A DNA stretch of 64,000 nt from Athripsodes cinereus (taxonomy: Eukaryota; Arthropoda; Insecta; Trichoptera; Leptoceridae). The translations under genes were made by a program, and so were the position numbers. The DNA lies in NCBI GenBank assembly GCA_947579605.1, contig OX388311.1:28212951-28276950 (forward strand), read 5' to 3'. The notes under the pieces are model-generated. The model was not told the origin of the DNA. It did not search any database and saw only the letters and a list, made by a program, of their open reading frames with translations. Below, piece after piece: positions 10,322 to 21,745 of this stretch (position 1 is the first letter of the stretch; every line of letters begins with the position of its first letter).

Positions 10322-11389
10322 ATTTTTGGTATTGAAATAAACTCTTCTCTCTGTGTACTTCTTGAGTTGTACTACTCAATGAGAAATTTACTTTTGTATT
10401 TTACCAACCTATTGTTACAATTTATTGTTCTTCTTTGTACAAGTATTTAATGTCAAGTAGCTTGCGTCTGACATATTATTATGAAGTAAATAAATATAGG
10501 TTTATTTCGTGTACATTTTGTTATTGACATGACATGACAAGGGCCGTTGCTTTAATGTACTACAATCGTATAAGCACAAGAATTAAAATATTCATGGGTT
10601 CCTTTCTAAATCTAATTATGAATTTAGCGAATGAATTATAAAAGAGCTGTTTGTTTTCATACTGGTAATTATATATCTCGAGCGCTTACGTCAAGATAGC
10701 TTAACATTTTGAAGAGATACTAAAAATAGTATAACAATAATGAACTTGTTAACGAACTTAAGAGTGTTGTTATATAATATTTTTTTTAATTTCATAATAC
10801 AAGATTCATCTTACTTTGGGACTAGCTCGATCTGTGTGAAATGTCCATGAATGTTTTGTTAATTGTTTTTTACTTCATGAAATAAACATGCAAGTCATCC
10901 TCTCCGTGTCAATAAATGATAAGACATTGAAGATGGGTGGTGTACCTCATCGATGAATTGAAGATGTAAAATATCTTACCTACCCTTCGCAGGACAGTTT
11001 TCGCCGGGGACTTCCCGGATAATTATTTTTAATAATTATTTTTTTATGATAATTACACAAAATTCAAAGACGGTTTAATAATATATCGGGCGCTCATATC
11101 ATTAACACCAGACCAAGATACTACATTAATCAATAATAGAAAGACAGTCGTAGCAAAAAATAGTAATGCGACATAATATGGATGGCATTTGGTGAATGTT
11201 GTTTTTGGAAATATTTTTATTTTAGGTAAACCAAAATACCTATAATTTCTTTATTTATTCATTCCTTACTGAACATTGTCCACAGACAATTTCATAAAAA
11301 AATACTCTCATTTCAAGTACAAACAATATAGAGAGGGCGAGTTCAACGATTCATTCCAACTAACACAATACAATATTAATTTACTCCAT

Positions 11390-11664
11390 GTGGAGTCCCA
11401 GGCAAAGAATAGGTCTCCCACTCTTATTTGTTAGTTTTTATGTGCCCTGTAAAAAATAGGATCTTCTTCATCTGTATAAGAAAGTGTATAGGTATTCGGA
11501 GAACATGGCATATTAGATGTGTAATATTTTCAATTGAGGAACGAGGTATGCCTCCCATCCTTGATGTCTTATTTTTGCAAGTATTGAGAGAACGACGTGC
11601 ATATTTATAACTTGCAGTTAGGATACTGGTTACTCCCAATCACTTGTGGTGAATACAGTGATGG
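11390..11664 (+). repeat. TAG-tailed SINE-like family copy with internal insertion
   Basis: Begins 'catgtggagtcccaggcaaa' (family start CCGTGGAGCACCCGG) and ends in 'cagtgatggtata'. About 40 extra bases sit near 11475-11515. The two small ORFs overlapping it have no support. Confidence 0.65.
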
Positions 11665-11678
11665 TATAAATTTGTTGG

Positions 11679-11830
11679 AATATCACAAGGTTAGAAGGGA
11701 GGCGGGGAAGGGGCAGAGTGCCAATAAGATGGAGCGACCAAATTAAGGAAGCCACACAGAGCTCACTACACGGGGCCTTGCACATGACGGTCACGATCCT
11801 CAGGATTGAGGTACCGATGGAGATTTTGAT
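11679..11830 (+). pseudogene. LINE C-terminal remnant
   Basis: The plus frame gives TRLEGRRGRGRVPIRWSDQI followed by KEATQSSLHGALH, which matches the pattern 'GRGRxPxRWxDxI' near the end of insect LINE polyproteins. It is only ~50 residues, without the rest of the ORF. Confidence 0.55.
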
Positions 11831-12024
11831 GATGATCACAAGGGTTCTTAATTAATTGATTATTTACAGAACAAGTCGCATATTAGTTTGGTATATTCCT
11901 TTCACTATCTAAATCACTCGCAAACGAGTGGATGGCCTTGAGAAGAATAGAATAGAATTCCTTTTACTAAACTATAAAAAAATGCATAATTTTGTTATTT
12001 GTATAAGAGGAAATTGACATTCTT

Positions 12025-12202
12025 TATTTTTTTTAAATGATATATCTGGGTTTTGTTATAAACCCAAATACAACCTTATACACCTTTCATAGTAAGCTAA
12101 AAGCTTGTGCCGTGAAAGGGAAGTTTATCGGCACCTGGGATCGAACCACGGACCCCTAGTTCTGGAGGCCGAGACTCTTCCTTCAGGCTAGCGACCAACT
12201 CA
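12025..12202 (-). repeat. tRNA-derived SINE (family A)
   Basis: On the minus strand it runs from 'gagttggtcgctagcc' through a box-B-like GGTTCGATCCC and the body 'cacaagcttttagctt' to 'tataacaaaacccagatata' and an A-rich tail. Same family as 12426, 38328, 38896, 45221, 54830 and 57282. Confidence 0.75.
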
Positions 12203-12425
12203 TTGATTGATTATTTCTTGATAATTTTTTCTGCCGAAATAACTTTTTTGAAAAAAATTAGCATTTGATAAATATTATTTTACGAATGAAATTTCAGTAC
12301 GTCGATGGTACCTATTTCTGGTATCTATTGTACATATTTTTATTATTTTTTAAAGTAAAAATGTTATTTCTACACATAAAATATATATTTGTTAAAATCT
12401 CACACCTACTTACTAACTGACATCA

Positions 12426-12609
12426 TTTTTTTTTTTTTTTTAAAAAGATATATCTGGGTTTTGTTATAAACCCAAATACAACCTTATACACCTTTCACAC
12501 TAAGCTAAAAGCTTGTGCCGTGAAAGGGGAGTTTGCCGGCACCTGGGATCGAACCGCGGACCTCTTGTTCTGAAGGCCGAGACTCTACCTCCAGGCTACC
12601 GACGAACTC
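12426..12609 (-). repeat. tRNA-derived SINE (family A), full length with poly(A)
   Basis: A minus-strand copy, from 'gagttcgtcggtagcctgga' at 12609 to a 16-base poly(A) (plus-strand T run from 12426). The box-B-like element is GGTTCGATCCC. It lies just 3' of IR2 in genomic terms (the IR2 stop is at 12667). Confidence 0.8.
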
Positions 12610-12666
12610 TATTGTTTCTATTAAATATCTATAACTTACCTATATCTATTTTTCGAATTAAATATG

Positions 12667-14541
12667 TCACTCACGATTTCTCTTTCTCATTTTAGATTGA
12701 ATAGTGTAAACAATAATTTCAAACAAGAAAGCTAATGTTGCTAAAACCAAACCAAAACCCAGCACCATCATTGGTTCAATAATCTCGTTGGCATTTAAAG
12801 GTTTTGGTCCCTTCTTCAAATCTGCTTTCATTGAGTTCCTCTGCGATGTTGAGTAATAGTTAAGCATGATATTATAATTTAATATTCCCGTTTCAGATAA
12901 CCTTTGAATCATCTTGTTAACAAAACATTTAAAAGGAAAATTCTTACGCATTCCAAAAGCAATGGTATTAGAAACTAAATTGCTTTTAATTGGATGTAGA
13001 TTCTCTTGAATATATTGTGATGTTATTCCATAAGTATGTACAGGTAATTTCCCATAAGCCAATTCCAAAGAAATGCCAAATTTTGAAGAATTCAACAATG
13101 TCATTAATCTATTGTAATCACTTTCAAATACCAACTTCTTGTATAACTTTTGCATTTTTTCATCAGCGTCTGTTGTATCTAATCCATCATTCGCAAATTC
13201 AATCCATGATATATTATACTTTAACATTTGATCGATTGATTCAATTTGAAACACATTATCTGGAATAGTAATCTGTGCTGAGAAAACTGAAGAGTAAACT
13301 ATACCAACTAGAAGGCACATCCATGTCCATGATGCTATGAGAGATCTCATAAATTTTTCATTCTTACTCGGAAACTTATGGGGTGCTGTCATTGTAAACA
13401 CTCTCAAAATCGTCCACGTGTAATAAAAAACATTTTTTCTTTGATTCGTATCAGTTTTCTCACTTTTCTTGATCATATCCAATAATTTACCGTGGACGTA
13501 CACAATTGACATCATTATAAACATAGAACAAGTCCACGTAATCCACAGACTCTCTTTGAATGGTTTGAAAATTATCCAATCTTTTTCAGGGATATCTACA
13601 AAATTTGGGACAAATATTTTTACCAATATATCGCTATAATAAACTGATGGTTGATAAATTTGAAAAGCAAAACTTGATAACCACAATGCACAAGCAGACA
13701 TATCAGCTTGGAATGATGCTATGTCTGCGTATATATCAGACCAACCGTGTGGTACAGCGTTTCGAATAATGTATTCAATCGAAAAATGTTTCTTCAATTC
13801 ATCAAACAATATAGCTTCTCCATTTTTAGCGATTGATGAGTTTTCATATACAATTATGTGAGGTGGACAATCAAATGTTGATATCTTCAAACTTTGTCCC
13901 AACCGCAATCTAGGTGCAACGCATATTGAGTCAAAATAGTGATTCGAGAGTGCAGCCATTCCTTTCTTCATCAATTTTTTATACACTTTAGTCAAATTTG
14001 CATTTCTAACAATCTCATGCACTTCACAATCAATACTTCTGTTCGTACTTTCCTGAAAGGGAATTCTCAATTCTAATATCGATAACCCAGCATAGTAAAT
14101 GAATTCTTTATATTTTTTGTAAAATACTTGCATTATTTCATAAGGAGCGATTATAAGAATATTTTTAGTTACATGCAACTCAATATAGTCCATTTCACTT
14201 CTACGAAACAAATCCTGCAAATCCTCTATATGTTCTGAGAGAATGACACTCTGTTGGCACTTGGTATGCCACGCCAGTGTGGTGTTCCGTATGTGATATG
14301 TGTACACTGTGTTATACAACTGCAAATGATTTGCCACTTTTCGACTGTTCACAGAATTATCGTGTACGAAATGAACGCAGTACAAATTTCTCGGAAGGAA
14401 TTTGAAAACTATTCCTTCAAACATTGTATTTCCTTCTGTTCTCGAATTTTCCATCGCAATTGAGTTACACAATGCAAACTCAATTAGGATGTAAATAATA
14501 AATATCCGTTCCTTCATTTTGCAGGACATAAGTGTTTTCAT
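12667..14541 (-). CDS. Divergent ionotropic receptor 2 (IR)
   Basis: Single exon, 624 residues from the outermost Met. The Met at residue 9 (14515-14517) gives a cleaner signal peptide (MKERIFIIYILIEFALC) and may be the true start. Same layout as IR1: amino-terminal domain, S1 with CPPHIIVYEN, TM1 near residue 330, a pore region (YYTWTILRVFTMTAPHKFPS), TM2 followed by VYSSVFSAQITIP, S2, and C-terminal TM3. The segment LYCVHFVHDNS and the block AWHTKCQQSV are almost the same as in IR1, so the two arose by tandem duplication. The glutamate-contact residues are not kept. The likely role is a tuning subunit of a chemosensory channel; the ligand is unknown. Confidence 0.93.
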   Translation of the reverse strand: MKTLMSCKMKERIFIIYILIEFALCNSIAMENSRTEGNTMFEGIVFKFLPRNLYCVHFVHDNSVNSRKVANHLQLYNTVYTYHIRNTTLAWHTKCQQSVILSEHIEDLQDLFRRSEMDYIELHVTKNILIIAPYEIMQVFYKKYKEFIYYAGLSILELRIPFQESTNRSIDCEVHEIVRNANLTKVYKKLMKKGMAALSNHYFDSICVAPRLRLGQSLKISTFDCPPHIIVYENSSIAKNGEAILFDELKKHFSIEYIIRNAVPHGWSDIYADIASFQADMSACALWLSSFAFQIYQPSVYYSDILVKIFVPNFVDIPEKDWIIFKPFKESLWITWTCSMFIMMSIVYVHGKLLDMIKKSEKTDTNQRKNVFYYTWTILRVFTMTAPHKFPSKNEKFMRSLIASWTWMCLLVGIVYSSVFSAQITIPDNVFQIESIDQMLKYNISWIEFANDGLDTTDADEKMQKLYKKLVFESDYNRLMTLLNSSKFGISLELAYGKLPVHTYGITSQYIQENLHPIKSNLVSNTIAFGMRKNFPFKCFVNKMIQRLSETGILNYNIMLNYYSTSQRNSMKADLKKGPKPLNANEIIEPMMVLGFGLVLATLAFLFEIIVYTIQSKMRKRNRE

Positions 14542-15049
14542 TACCTAAGTGCACTCGGTTTCACCAACCACCTACTACAAGCAAGGTGACCTTTCTTTAT
14601 GATCTATATGTAAGCTCTCGATTCCATTTGATTTATGGATCATCATTCACATCACGTATAATTTGGTTCAATTTGCTTAATTTTGTTTACTTTTAACGTT
14701 GATTATGTTACAAATGTTAAGTAAATTATTTTCCTTTTAGATTTGACAACTTGTTAAAAACAAGGACCGTCCGATGGATACTAGTGTTGCAAATTTGATT
14801 GTTACTGGTTTATGGTTAATTTTACCCGGTTGTTACGTAAATATTAATTAAAAAAGATTGACCTACATATTTATATAAGGAAATGCACAAATGTGGAGGA
14901 AGCAAAATCATTTTTTAATTGAAACTATTTTCAATAATAGACTTGGATATTGATTCTAGATATTGCAAAGTGGCCTTGAAGTAACGTTATAACATTATAC
15001 GGTGCAATACAAATTGACATAGGTATTTATAATTATTTATTTTTTTATG

Positions 15050-15120
15050 CAAGAGCAGGTCTAATTGGCGTTCCGTTCTCTCTGCCTACCCCACATAAGT
15101 TATGGCGTGAGGAAGTAAAT
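15050..15120 (+). repeat. LINE 3'-end fragment (family C)
   Basis: Carries 'ggcgttccgttctctctgcc' and 'taccccacataagt...gcgtgagg', the block shared with 16060-16120, 20025-20345, 32083-32385, 35490-35590 and 45430-45545. It is the tail of the LINE whose C-terminal coding part survives at 32083-32385. Confidence 0.55.
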
Positions 15121-15420
15121 AGAAAGATTACTGAAGTTATATTTACAAGGGCTTACAATACATTTTCTCTTAAATTTAATTTTTCTAAATTTAGTATACG
15201 AATTTGAAAACAATGCCAATTTTTAGTTTGGGACCTATATTTTTGCTGCCAACTCTCTCAGGAGTTTAAGAATCTAAAACGTATTTTATCTCCCCAATTT
15301 GTCAAATATGTATTAAAATGGTAGGTATCAAACTCTTTTCAGTAAGTTAAACAATATAAAAAATAAAATTAAAGAAAATAAATATTAAATATTTTTATAT
15401 CGACTTTAGCTATATTTAAC

Positions 15421-15466
15421 TTTGTTGGTAATGCCAAACTGGCTTGACGAAAGCGCTCGAGTGTGT
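15421..15466 (+). other. Decayed hammerhead-like PLE tail
   Basis: Contains ATGCCAAA, a stem-II-like GCCAA/TTGAC pair, GAAA at 15449-15452 and a palindromic AGCGCT (15452-15457), the same order as in the intact PLE ribozymes. The CTGATGA core is lost (TGGTAA). Confidence 0.4.
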
Positions 15467-15906
15467 AAAATAAATATACATTTACGATATAAAGTTGGTT
15501 CACTGGCTACTCCACTTGTAAGAAATACCGTGATGGTATGAATTAATGATTGTAATAAAGTTTTATAAAATTCTACCATTATATATGTACAACTCAAATT
15601 AGTAATATTGCGTAACAATGCAATCCCAGATTAGTTCACTTACTTTTGTCAACATTCAATTAGTGTCATGTGGGAGTATAACATTTGTTATGACTTTATT
15701 ACATACAACATTATGTTCTCAGGAAAGCAAACAATGTAAGTATAATGGAAAAATAATATGTCATTACCATTAAGGTTCTACTTTTGTTGAATAAGAAATT
15801 GAAATTCGGGAGGCTTTTTATCAAAAGTAAATAAACCCATTCGCAGTAAAATGTCCGCAGAAAACAAAAACTATCAAGACTTTGGCTGATTAGTTTAGTA
15901 CCTAAT

Positions 15907-16175
15907 TAATTTGAAGTAAATGAATTAACTAACTACTTAATTTGAAGTAAATTAATTAACTAACTATTTAATTTGAAGTATTTTTTACTTATCTGAATTT
16001 TTGTTATATACCCAAATACAACCTTATACACCTTTCTCAGTAAGTTGAAAGTTCTGTTTATCTATCTATCTACCCTCACGAATTATCCCAAGTGGGGTAG
16101 GCAGAGAGAACGGACAGAACTAATTAATTAATTTAAAGTAATTAATTAACTAACAAATTAATGTGAAGTAAATTT
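15907..16175. repeat. 31 bp tandem array split by SINE/LINE fragments
   Basis: Units beginning 'taatttgaagtaaat' and running through 'aattaactaacta' repeat with a 31 bp period from 15907. The array is interrupted at about 15985-16120 by a SINE-A 3' end ('acccaaatacaaccttatac') and a family C LINE tail, then resumes ('aattaactaaca...gaagtaaat') to about 16175. Confidence 0.6.
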
Positions 16176-17191
16176 ACGCTTTTTTTCATTTAAACTTCAT
16201 GAGATTCAACTCTTGTAGAATATTACATTATTATAATAATTATATAAACTCATTTTTTTTTCATTAATTGTTCGATTTTGAACTCAAGCGACTCACATTT
16301 ACCCAAAATTAAAATAACAAGTATCACAATGTATAAATCTATCTATATCATCACAGCATGTCTTGCAAGTGGGGTAACCAATAAATTAATGTAATGAATA
16401 TTCAGGTTTTCCTCCCCGCGCCATAAAAATATATGATATTTAGGATGATTAGACAAGTAAAGAACGGTCGAAATGAAATGAAATGAAGAGTGGTTGGTTG
16501 GTCAAAGTTGCTTTGAAAGGATTTATATAAGAGAAGCATGAGAGAAATTGGTGACATTGGTGAACGTTGCCATGGTAAAAAGTGCTTAAACCAACCTAAG
16601 CCAATTCGTCGAAATACTAACTACTCTCCTTTTTATCCTGCCCTACGGATGATACACATCTTTCGACTGAATCATACTGAATCTGAGACAAAATTACTGT
16701 TTCATCATTGAACGAAGAAAAAATATGTTCAATTTTCACCTTGCAGTAAATATTGAAGATCAAAGACGATCGACAGTCGATAGTGAAGATTCAGTTTTCA
16801 TATTGTTTTTCAGGCATTGGTAATAAAAGATATGTATGTGTTCGAAATATTTATTTTATTTTATATATAAAGGAAAATTACAGAAGTGCGCCACACAGAA
16901 AAAAAAACAATGTAAATTATACATAATTGCAGTACAGATTACATATAAGGAATAAATTGTTCAAAATAATTCCAAAAACACCCCAAATACCCTCACAGCA
17001 AACATATTTAGTGATCGTGGAGGAGATCTTCAGTAGGAGAATTCGAATATGGAACCTTTCTATTTTATTTTGGTGAAAACCAACCACCTTACTTATTTAT
17101 ATTATATTAATTGTGTCGGTGCACACGTAGTAGAATTCCATAATTATGTAATTTGAAACAAGTGTTTCTTTCTACTATAGATTATTGATTC

Positions 17192-17274
17192 CGAGAGAGA
17201 TGTCTTTCGACTTATCAGACATTATCAATAGAGATCGATAATGACCTGATAAGTCAAAAGACGTCTCTCTCGAG
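17192..17274. repeat. Fold-back hairpin (snapback MITE-like)
   Basis: The left arm 'cgagagagatgtctttcgac...' and right arm '...aagacgtctctctcg' pair over about 27 bp with two mismatches; the centre is also partly complementary (attatc/gataat). One arm sequence recurs at about 49390-49410 ('cgaaagacgtctctctcg'), so this is a dispersed family. It lies about 40 bp beyond the IR3 stop and could fall in its 3' UTR. Confidence 0.6.
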
Positions 17275-17310
17275 ACGTTACGCAAGGTACTGAAATATGT
17301 AGTTATAAGT

Positions 17311-19164
17311 TTATTTTTTGTGACCTCTTCTCCCAATGCAAAGTTCAGCAACAAACGCAATCATTCCTAAAGCTAATCTAGCTGCCAGGAGCATGAGTGC
17401 TCCTTCTATCTTTTTCAATTCTAAAGGAGACGGTCCAGAGTTGGCATCTCCACCAATTCTTATTGCATTCTTCAACAAAGATCTGAAAGCAGATTTTAGT
17501 ATTCCTCCTTCATTTAAACCTGCAATTGTACGATCAATGACACACTTATATGGAGAATATTTCCTTATGGAGAACACCAACGAATGCGACAAAATATTTT
17601 CCTTGAGTGGATATAAATTCTCTTTCACAAACTCAGTAGGAACTGCATTATTATGAACCAAATATTTATCCATCATTACTTGAAAAACAATCGCATATTT
17701 CATTGACTGCATTCTCTCTAGAACCTTTGAACTATTTTTCTCAACAAAACCTTGATCAGAGAATCGCTTCAGAACTGGCTCACTACTATTCAAATAAGCA
17801 TTTACCATATCATATTCGTCATCTAATAACCAGGTGAAGTCACTCTTTAGTAATTCTTCATATGTTTCAATGTCCTTTGGCCGAAGTGGTATTGTCATTG
17901 AAGCCGTGTATTTTGAAGTGTATGTAACTCCAACTAAAAAATTGAGCCAAACCCAGATAATAACGATAAGTCTCATAATCGTTTCATCTCGTGTTGGAAA
18001 GGTGTGTGGTACAGTAAAAGTTGCTATCCTTAATATTGACCAAACATTATACGATACTTCGTGATATAAAATTTTGACATCGTTCAAGTGTTTGAAATTA
18101 TTTTTGATATATTTTGCCAATAATCCAACAGCACACGATATAAAAACAATAAATAGAATCCAAAAAATCCAGAGATTTAAATGAAATGGTTTAACAATCA
18201 AAAGCCCTCTTGATAGTTCAGGCGATATCGGGACAAACATTTTTGTATCGCATTGGCTATATGGTATCGAAGGTTCTGACGTATCAAATGTTCTCATGAA
18301 GTTGACCATCCACAAAGAACATACAGCAACCTCGCTTATACCTTGTGACACATCCTTCACGATCTTAACCCATCTTTCAGTTAGTGAATTTCTTATAGTA
18401 AATTTGAGTGGCAGTTTTTTATTGATTTCAAATAAAATCAACGCTTCCACTCCATTTACGACTTCTTTTTTGTTTTCGTCTACATAAACAAATGGTGGGC
18501 AATTAAATGTACTCACTGGTACGGAGAAGTTCTTCAGATGTGGTATTTTACAATTGTTTGGATCCAACATAGGATTGGGGGTCGAACCATTTAAAAAGCC
18601 AAGCATCATATCAGATATATCTTTTTCTTCAAACAAATCTTTTAAATTGAAACTATCAACAGAATACACGTCATAAATCTCAGCAAGGAACCTCTTATCT
18701 TCTTCATAATAAAGAATCAAATGTTTGACATCAATCGCTTTCAGTTGAATAAACTCAGAAAAATCTTGCAATGAAATATTTGGTGTTTGGTGATAACCTT
18801 CATTAATGATGAGCAGATCTTTGCAAGTGTATGCATTTATTCTTATATTTCTACTTCTTTCGAATAAATCTGTAATTGTATTCATATCATCAGTCAGTAT
18901 AATAGATTGAGGACATTTTGAATGAGCAAATAAAGTAGTTGATCTTATATCATAAATGTAAGTTGGACAATGATTTTCTATAATTTTGATAACATTAAAT
19001 GCAAGTGGATTTTTTTCTATAAATATATTCACACAATGAACGCACGTGGGTATGACTCCGTTAATTAAATACTCTAATTGTATTTTTTCTCCAAAACTCA
19101 TAGAGAAACATAATGAAACAACAAAGAGAAAAGATAATATGTAAATGATCCCATACTCCTTCAT
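17311..19164 (-). CDS. Divergent ionotropic receptor 3 (IR)
   Basis: Single exon, 617 residues. Signal peptide is ~1-25 (IIYILSFLFVVSLCFSM). The N-terminal domain has several Cys (CVHCVN, HCPTY, KCPQS). S1 is ~215-320 with FNCPPFVYV and LKFTIRNS, TM1 ~331-349, pore ~372-390 (VWSILRIATFTVPHTFPT), TM2 ~398-415 then VTYTSKYTASMTIP, S2 ~425-585, and TM3 ~588-608. It has the IR fold but belongs to a different subgroup from IR1 and IR2. Its partner is the gene at 23675-25498, with matching S1, pore and S2 text throughout. A TATA box lies ~50 bases upstream. Its role is inferred to be a chemosensory cation-channel subunit. Confidence 0.93.
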   Translation of the reverse strand: MKEYGIIYILSFLFVVSLCFSMSFGEKIQLEYLINGVIPTCVHCVNIFIEKNPLAFNVIKIIENHCPTYIYDIRSTTLFAHSKCPQSIILTDDMNTITDLFERSRNIRINAYTCKDLLIINEGYHQTPNISLQDFSEFIQLKAIDVKHLILYYEEDKRFLAEIYDVYSVDSFNLKDLFEEKDISDMMLGFLNGSTPNPMLDPNNCKIPHLKNFSVPVSTFNCPPFVYVDENKKEVVNGVEALILFEINKKLPLKFTIRNSLTERWVKIVKDVSQGISEVAVCSLWMVNFMRTFDTSEPSIPYSQCDTKMFVPISPELSRGLLIVKPFHLNLWIFWILFIVFISCAVGLLAKYIKNNFKHLNDVKILYHEVSYNVWSILRIATFTVPHTFPTRDETIMRLIVIIWVWLNFLVGVTYTSKYTASMTIPLRPKDIETYEELLKSDFTWLLDDEYDMVNAYLNSSEPVLKRFSDQGFVEKNSSKVLERMQSMKYAIVFQVMMDKYLVHNNAVPTEFVKENLYPLKENILSHSLVFSIRKYSPYKCVIDRTIAGLNEGGILKSAFRSLLKNAIRIGGDANSGPSPLELKKIEGALMLLAARLALGMIAFVAELCIGRRGHKK

Positions 19165-19214
19165 AGTGCGAACGTTGAATTATTTGAAGTTCATTGAGTG
19201 GGCGTAAAATCTCA

Positions 19215-19223
19215 TATTTTATA
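19215..19223 (-). promoter_or_regulatory. TATA box of IR3
   Basis: On the minus strand it reads TATAAAATA, 51 bases before the IR3 ATG. An initiator-like CTCAATG follows about 25-30 bases downstream. Position and sequence suit a short 5' UTR. I did not find an equally clear TATA box for the other three IR genes. Confidence 0.45.
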
Positions 19224-19715
19224 CGAACGTTTTGTTTAGTTAAAGTCAAATCAGTATCCACAAGTAATGGAACTTAATGGGAAATGCAAATAAAACTAAT
19301 AATATGGGCTATATAATCCTAAAGATTGTATTATAATCATTTGTCGTTATCAAAAAAACATAAACTAGCTGATCACAACTGATACGACAAATTTTAACCT
19401 TACCTATTCTATTTTTTTTTTGAAATGGCAATTAAGCGTTATTTGTAATTAACTGTGATAATTTTTTTCGTTTCACGACCTAATTAATTGGCTATCGCTG
19501 ACAAAACTTTTAAAGAGGGGCTAAGAAAAATTGATTATTCATTGTATTTGTTCACAGGCAACAGAATTTCATATTGGATGAAGTTAAGTGATCTTGTTAA
19601 GTGAGTTTGTTGGCCCTACCTGCGGTACTAAATCACTGAAATGAACATTTAAATGTCTTATTCTAAATGTTTTACAGACATTTCCCTCTTACACTCGAAA
19701 ACCAAGAAAAGAGTG

Positions 19716-19980
19716 ATTATATCCCGTGGAGCACCCGGTAAAGAATTGGTCTCCCACTCTTCTGCGTAAGTTTTCGAGTGCCCTGTAAAAGGCAGGTGTT
19801 CGAAAAAAATAAGACATTTTACATCTTAAATTCAGCGATGAGGTTTGCCACCCACCTTGAATGTCTTGATTTTATATTGGCACGAAGAGGACAGTTTGCA
19901 TGTTTCTTACATGCAGATGATCTGCTGGCTACCCCACTTGTGGGATATGCCGTGATGGTATAGTATAGTAGTATAGTATC
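19716..19980 (+). repeat. TAG-tailed SINE-like family, full-length copy
   Basis: Runs from 'atcccgtggagcacccggta' to 'ccgtgatggtatagtatag', with the whole ~256 bp body. It closely matches the minus-strand copies at 33566-33828 and 52124-52379. The two small ORFs here are repeat sequence. Confidence 0.85.
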
Positions 19981-20024
19981 ATTCTTGGTCGAGAATTCCA
20001 CGGAGCAGATTTCAACTATTTGTA

Positions 20025-20345
20025 TTATACAATACCCTCACGCCCACTTGAGATAGGCAGAGAGAACAGAACGCCATACAAATATTTTCTTATATACTTC
20101 TTTCGCTTCTTCTACACTCAATTAAAATATCTCAAACACGCACGTCTATTTCTCTTACTTAAAACACGCCCGTCCTTGAGAATTTGATCTACGTGATCAA
20201 GCATCGTGGTTTTCGAATGCCCGCACCTTACTCAAACTCTTTTTTTCAGACAAGTATATTCTCTTTTTCAACTCGATTCAACGTCACAAAGAAACTTTGA
20301 ATTCTTCATACACTATACAAATCGTAATTTCTAGATCGGTATTAT
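20025..20345 (-). pseudogene. LINE C-terminal remnant with 3' tail (family C)
   Basis: The plus strand begins 'taccctcacgcccacttgag' and continues 'ggcagagagaac', matching 32083-32385. On the minus strand it encodes decayed LINE C-terminus. A SINE-like 3' end with a (TAG)n tail follows at 20380-20432. Confidence 0.6.
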
Positions 20346-20432
20346 TGTTACTACTTTATCTCCCACGTTTATTACATGAAGCTAGTCTGCTGGCTACCTC
20401 ACTTCATGGTACGGAAGTAGTAGTAGTAGCTA

Positions 20433-21745
20433 CGTTACTATCACAGGTGCAAATAATTTAACCAGCAGACTAAATTCATGTTAAGTATTAAAGACCCAAG
20501 TCGCCCTTTCTATGTCAATCATAAATGAGACATTATGAATAGGTAGCACATCATACATAATTTCCAGGTACGAGTATGTGAAATATTTTCACACTATAGT
20601 ATTATTTTAAGTATTTTTTCAGCCTTTTCTCTTCGCATATAAACAAATTTCTCGTTTTATCATTACAATAATTTATTTTATATTATTAACTAATGATTCT
20701 GTTCTGTTTACATAAATTATCCATCCCGTCTTTGTACATCATATTTACAGAACTAATGTGGTAACTTTAACAAGTAAACCTACATAATACTAATTCATCA
20801 ATCTATGTACTATACCAGTGGTCTCCAATCCCTCGGTCGCGGAAGGAACATGAATGTCAGTCTTTTTTATTGCGTGCACTTTTTCGATATTCAAAATGAA
20901 GTTATTGTTTATTTATTTCAATAAACGACTTTTTTTGTTTTACAAATATAAGGTTACATAAAAATAAAATATATATTGTAAATACATTTTATTTTAATAA
21001 AATAAAACAAAGATAATTTATGTATGTATTTTAATTAAAGATCAAAAATAAAATAATAGCCTATATAAGAGTTAATATAATTAATTATAGGTATTGAACT
21101 TTTTACGAAATTTATTTGTGAAATATGCCTTCACAAAACCGAGAAGATTCTTTAACTTTTTTGAAAAGCTGACGTCGAGAGAGTGGAAATTTAAAGTGTG
21201 AGGAAATGATCAAATCTTGGGGTTCTGACTCCTAAAACAATTTATCATACAATCATGGCGGTATCTTTTACGCAAAACCGGGTCGTTCATTAAATTTTAA
21301 TCTACGTGTGGTCACGTCACGTAGTTGTTGGACGAATAAATTATGTGCATCAATAAAATAAAACAATATGACCTAATCAAGAACATCGAAATAATGTGCC
21401 GTCGATGTAACACATACTTTCATAATATAATCATAAAATCGATGCTCTTCAAAATAATATGACATGTTTCCATCACGTTTGAACCACTAAACTACTATAT
21501 TAGTAAATAGTTATAATGTTTGACTATGTCTACATAATAATGTCATTAGGGCTATCATATCATGGTGTAATATAGCTACTGCCAATGTAATTTGAGCCTA
21601 TATACACATTGAGGATACACAACAATCCAATATTGGCCATTAGTTACCGACCAAAATACTTAAGGCGATGTTTGAAGTCTATATAAGAGTTTGTACGTAT
21701 AGTATTAGAGTAAGCCACTATAAATGAAATATTTTATGCGGTTAA
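20433..21745. other. Intergenic, AT-rich; possible hAT end
   Basis: No coding sequence seen. At 20816 'cagtggtctccaatccctcg' followed by 'gtcgcgg' looks like one end of a hAT-type element (compare 43099-43891); I could not find its other end. Confidence 0.4.

Larger units (their letters stand above)
10322..12024. other. Spacer between IR1 and IR2, filled with repeats
   Basis: No host gene seen. It holds a short piece of the lepidopteran-type SINE tail (about 10805-10850, 'gggactagctcgatctgtgt'), a decayed TAG-tailed SINE-like copy (about 10870-11000, minus), another copy (11390-11664) and a LINE remnant (11679-11830). All small ORFs here fall in those repeats. Confidence 0.6.
14542..17190. 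other. Spacer between IR2 and IR3, no gene seen
   Basis: AT-rich. It contains LINE-tail fragments (15050-15120; 16060-16120), a decayed hammerhead-like fold (15421-15466), a SINE-like 3' end (15480-15545), a broken 31 bp tandem array (15907-16175) and a diverged SINE-like piece near 16350-16450 (minus). I see no IR pseudogene in it. Confidence 0.55.

Noticed and set aside
12513..12695. ORF containing 'HLGSNRGPL' (and the similar frame at 54935)
   Set aside because: Translation of the tRNA-type SINE; the same peptide appears wherever the SINE is present.
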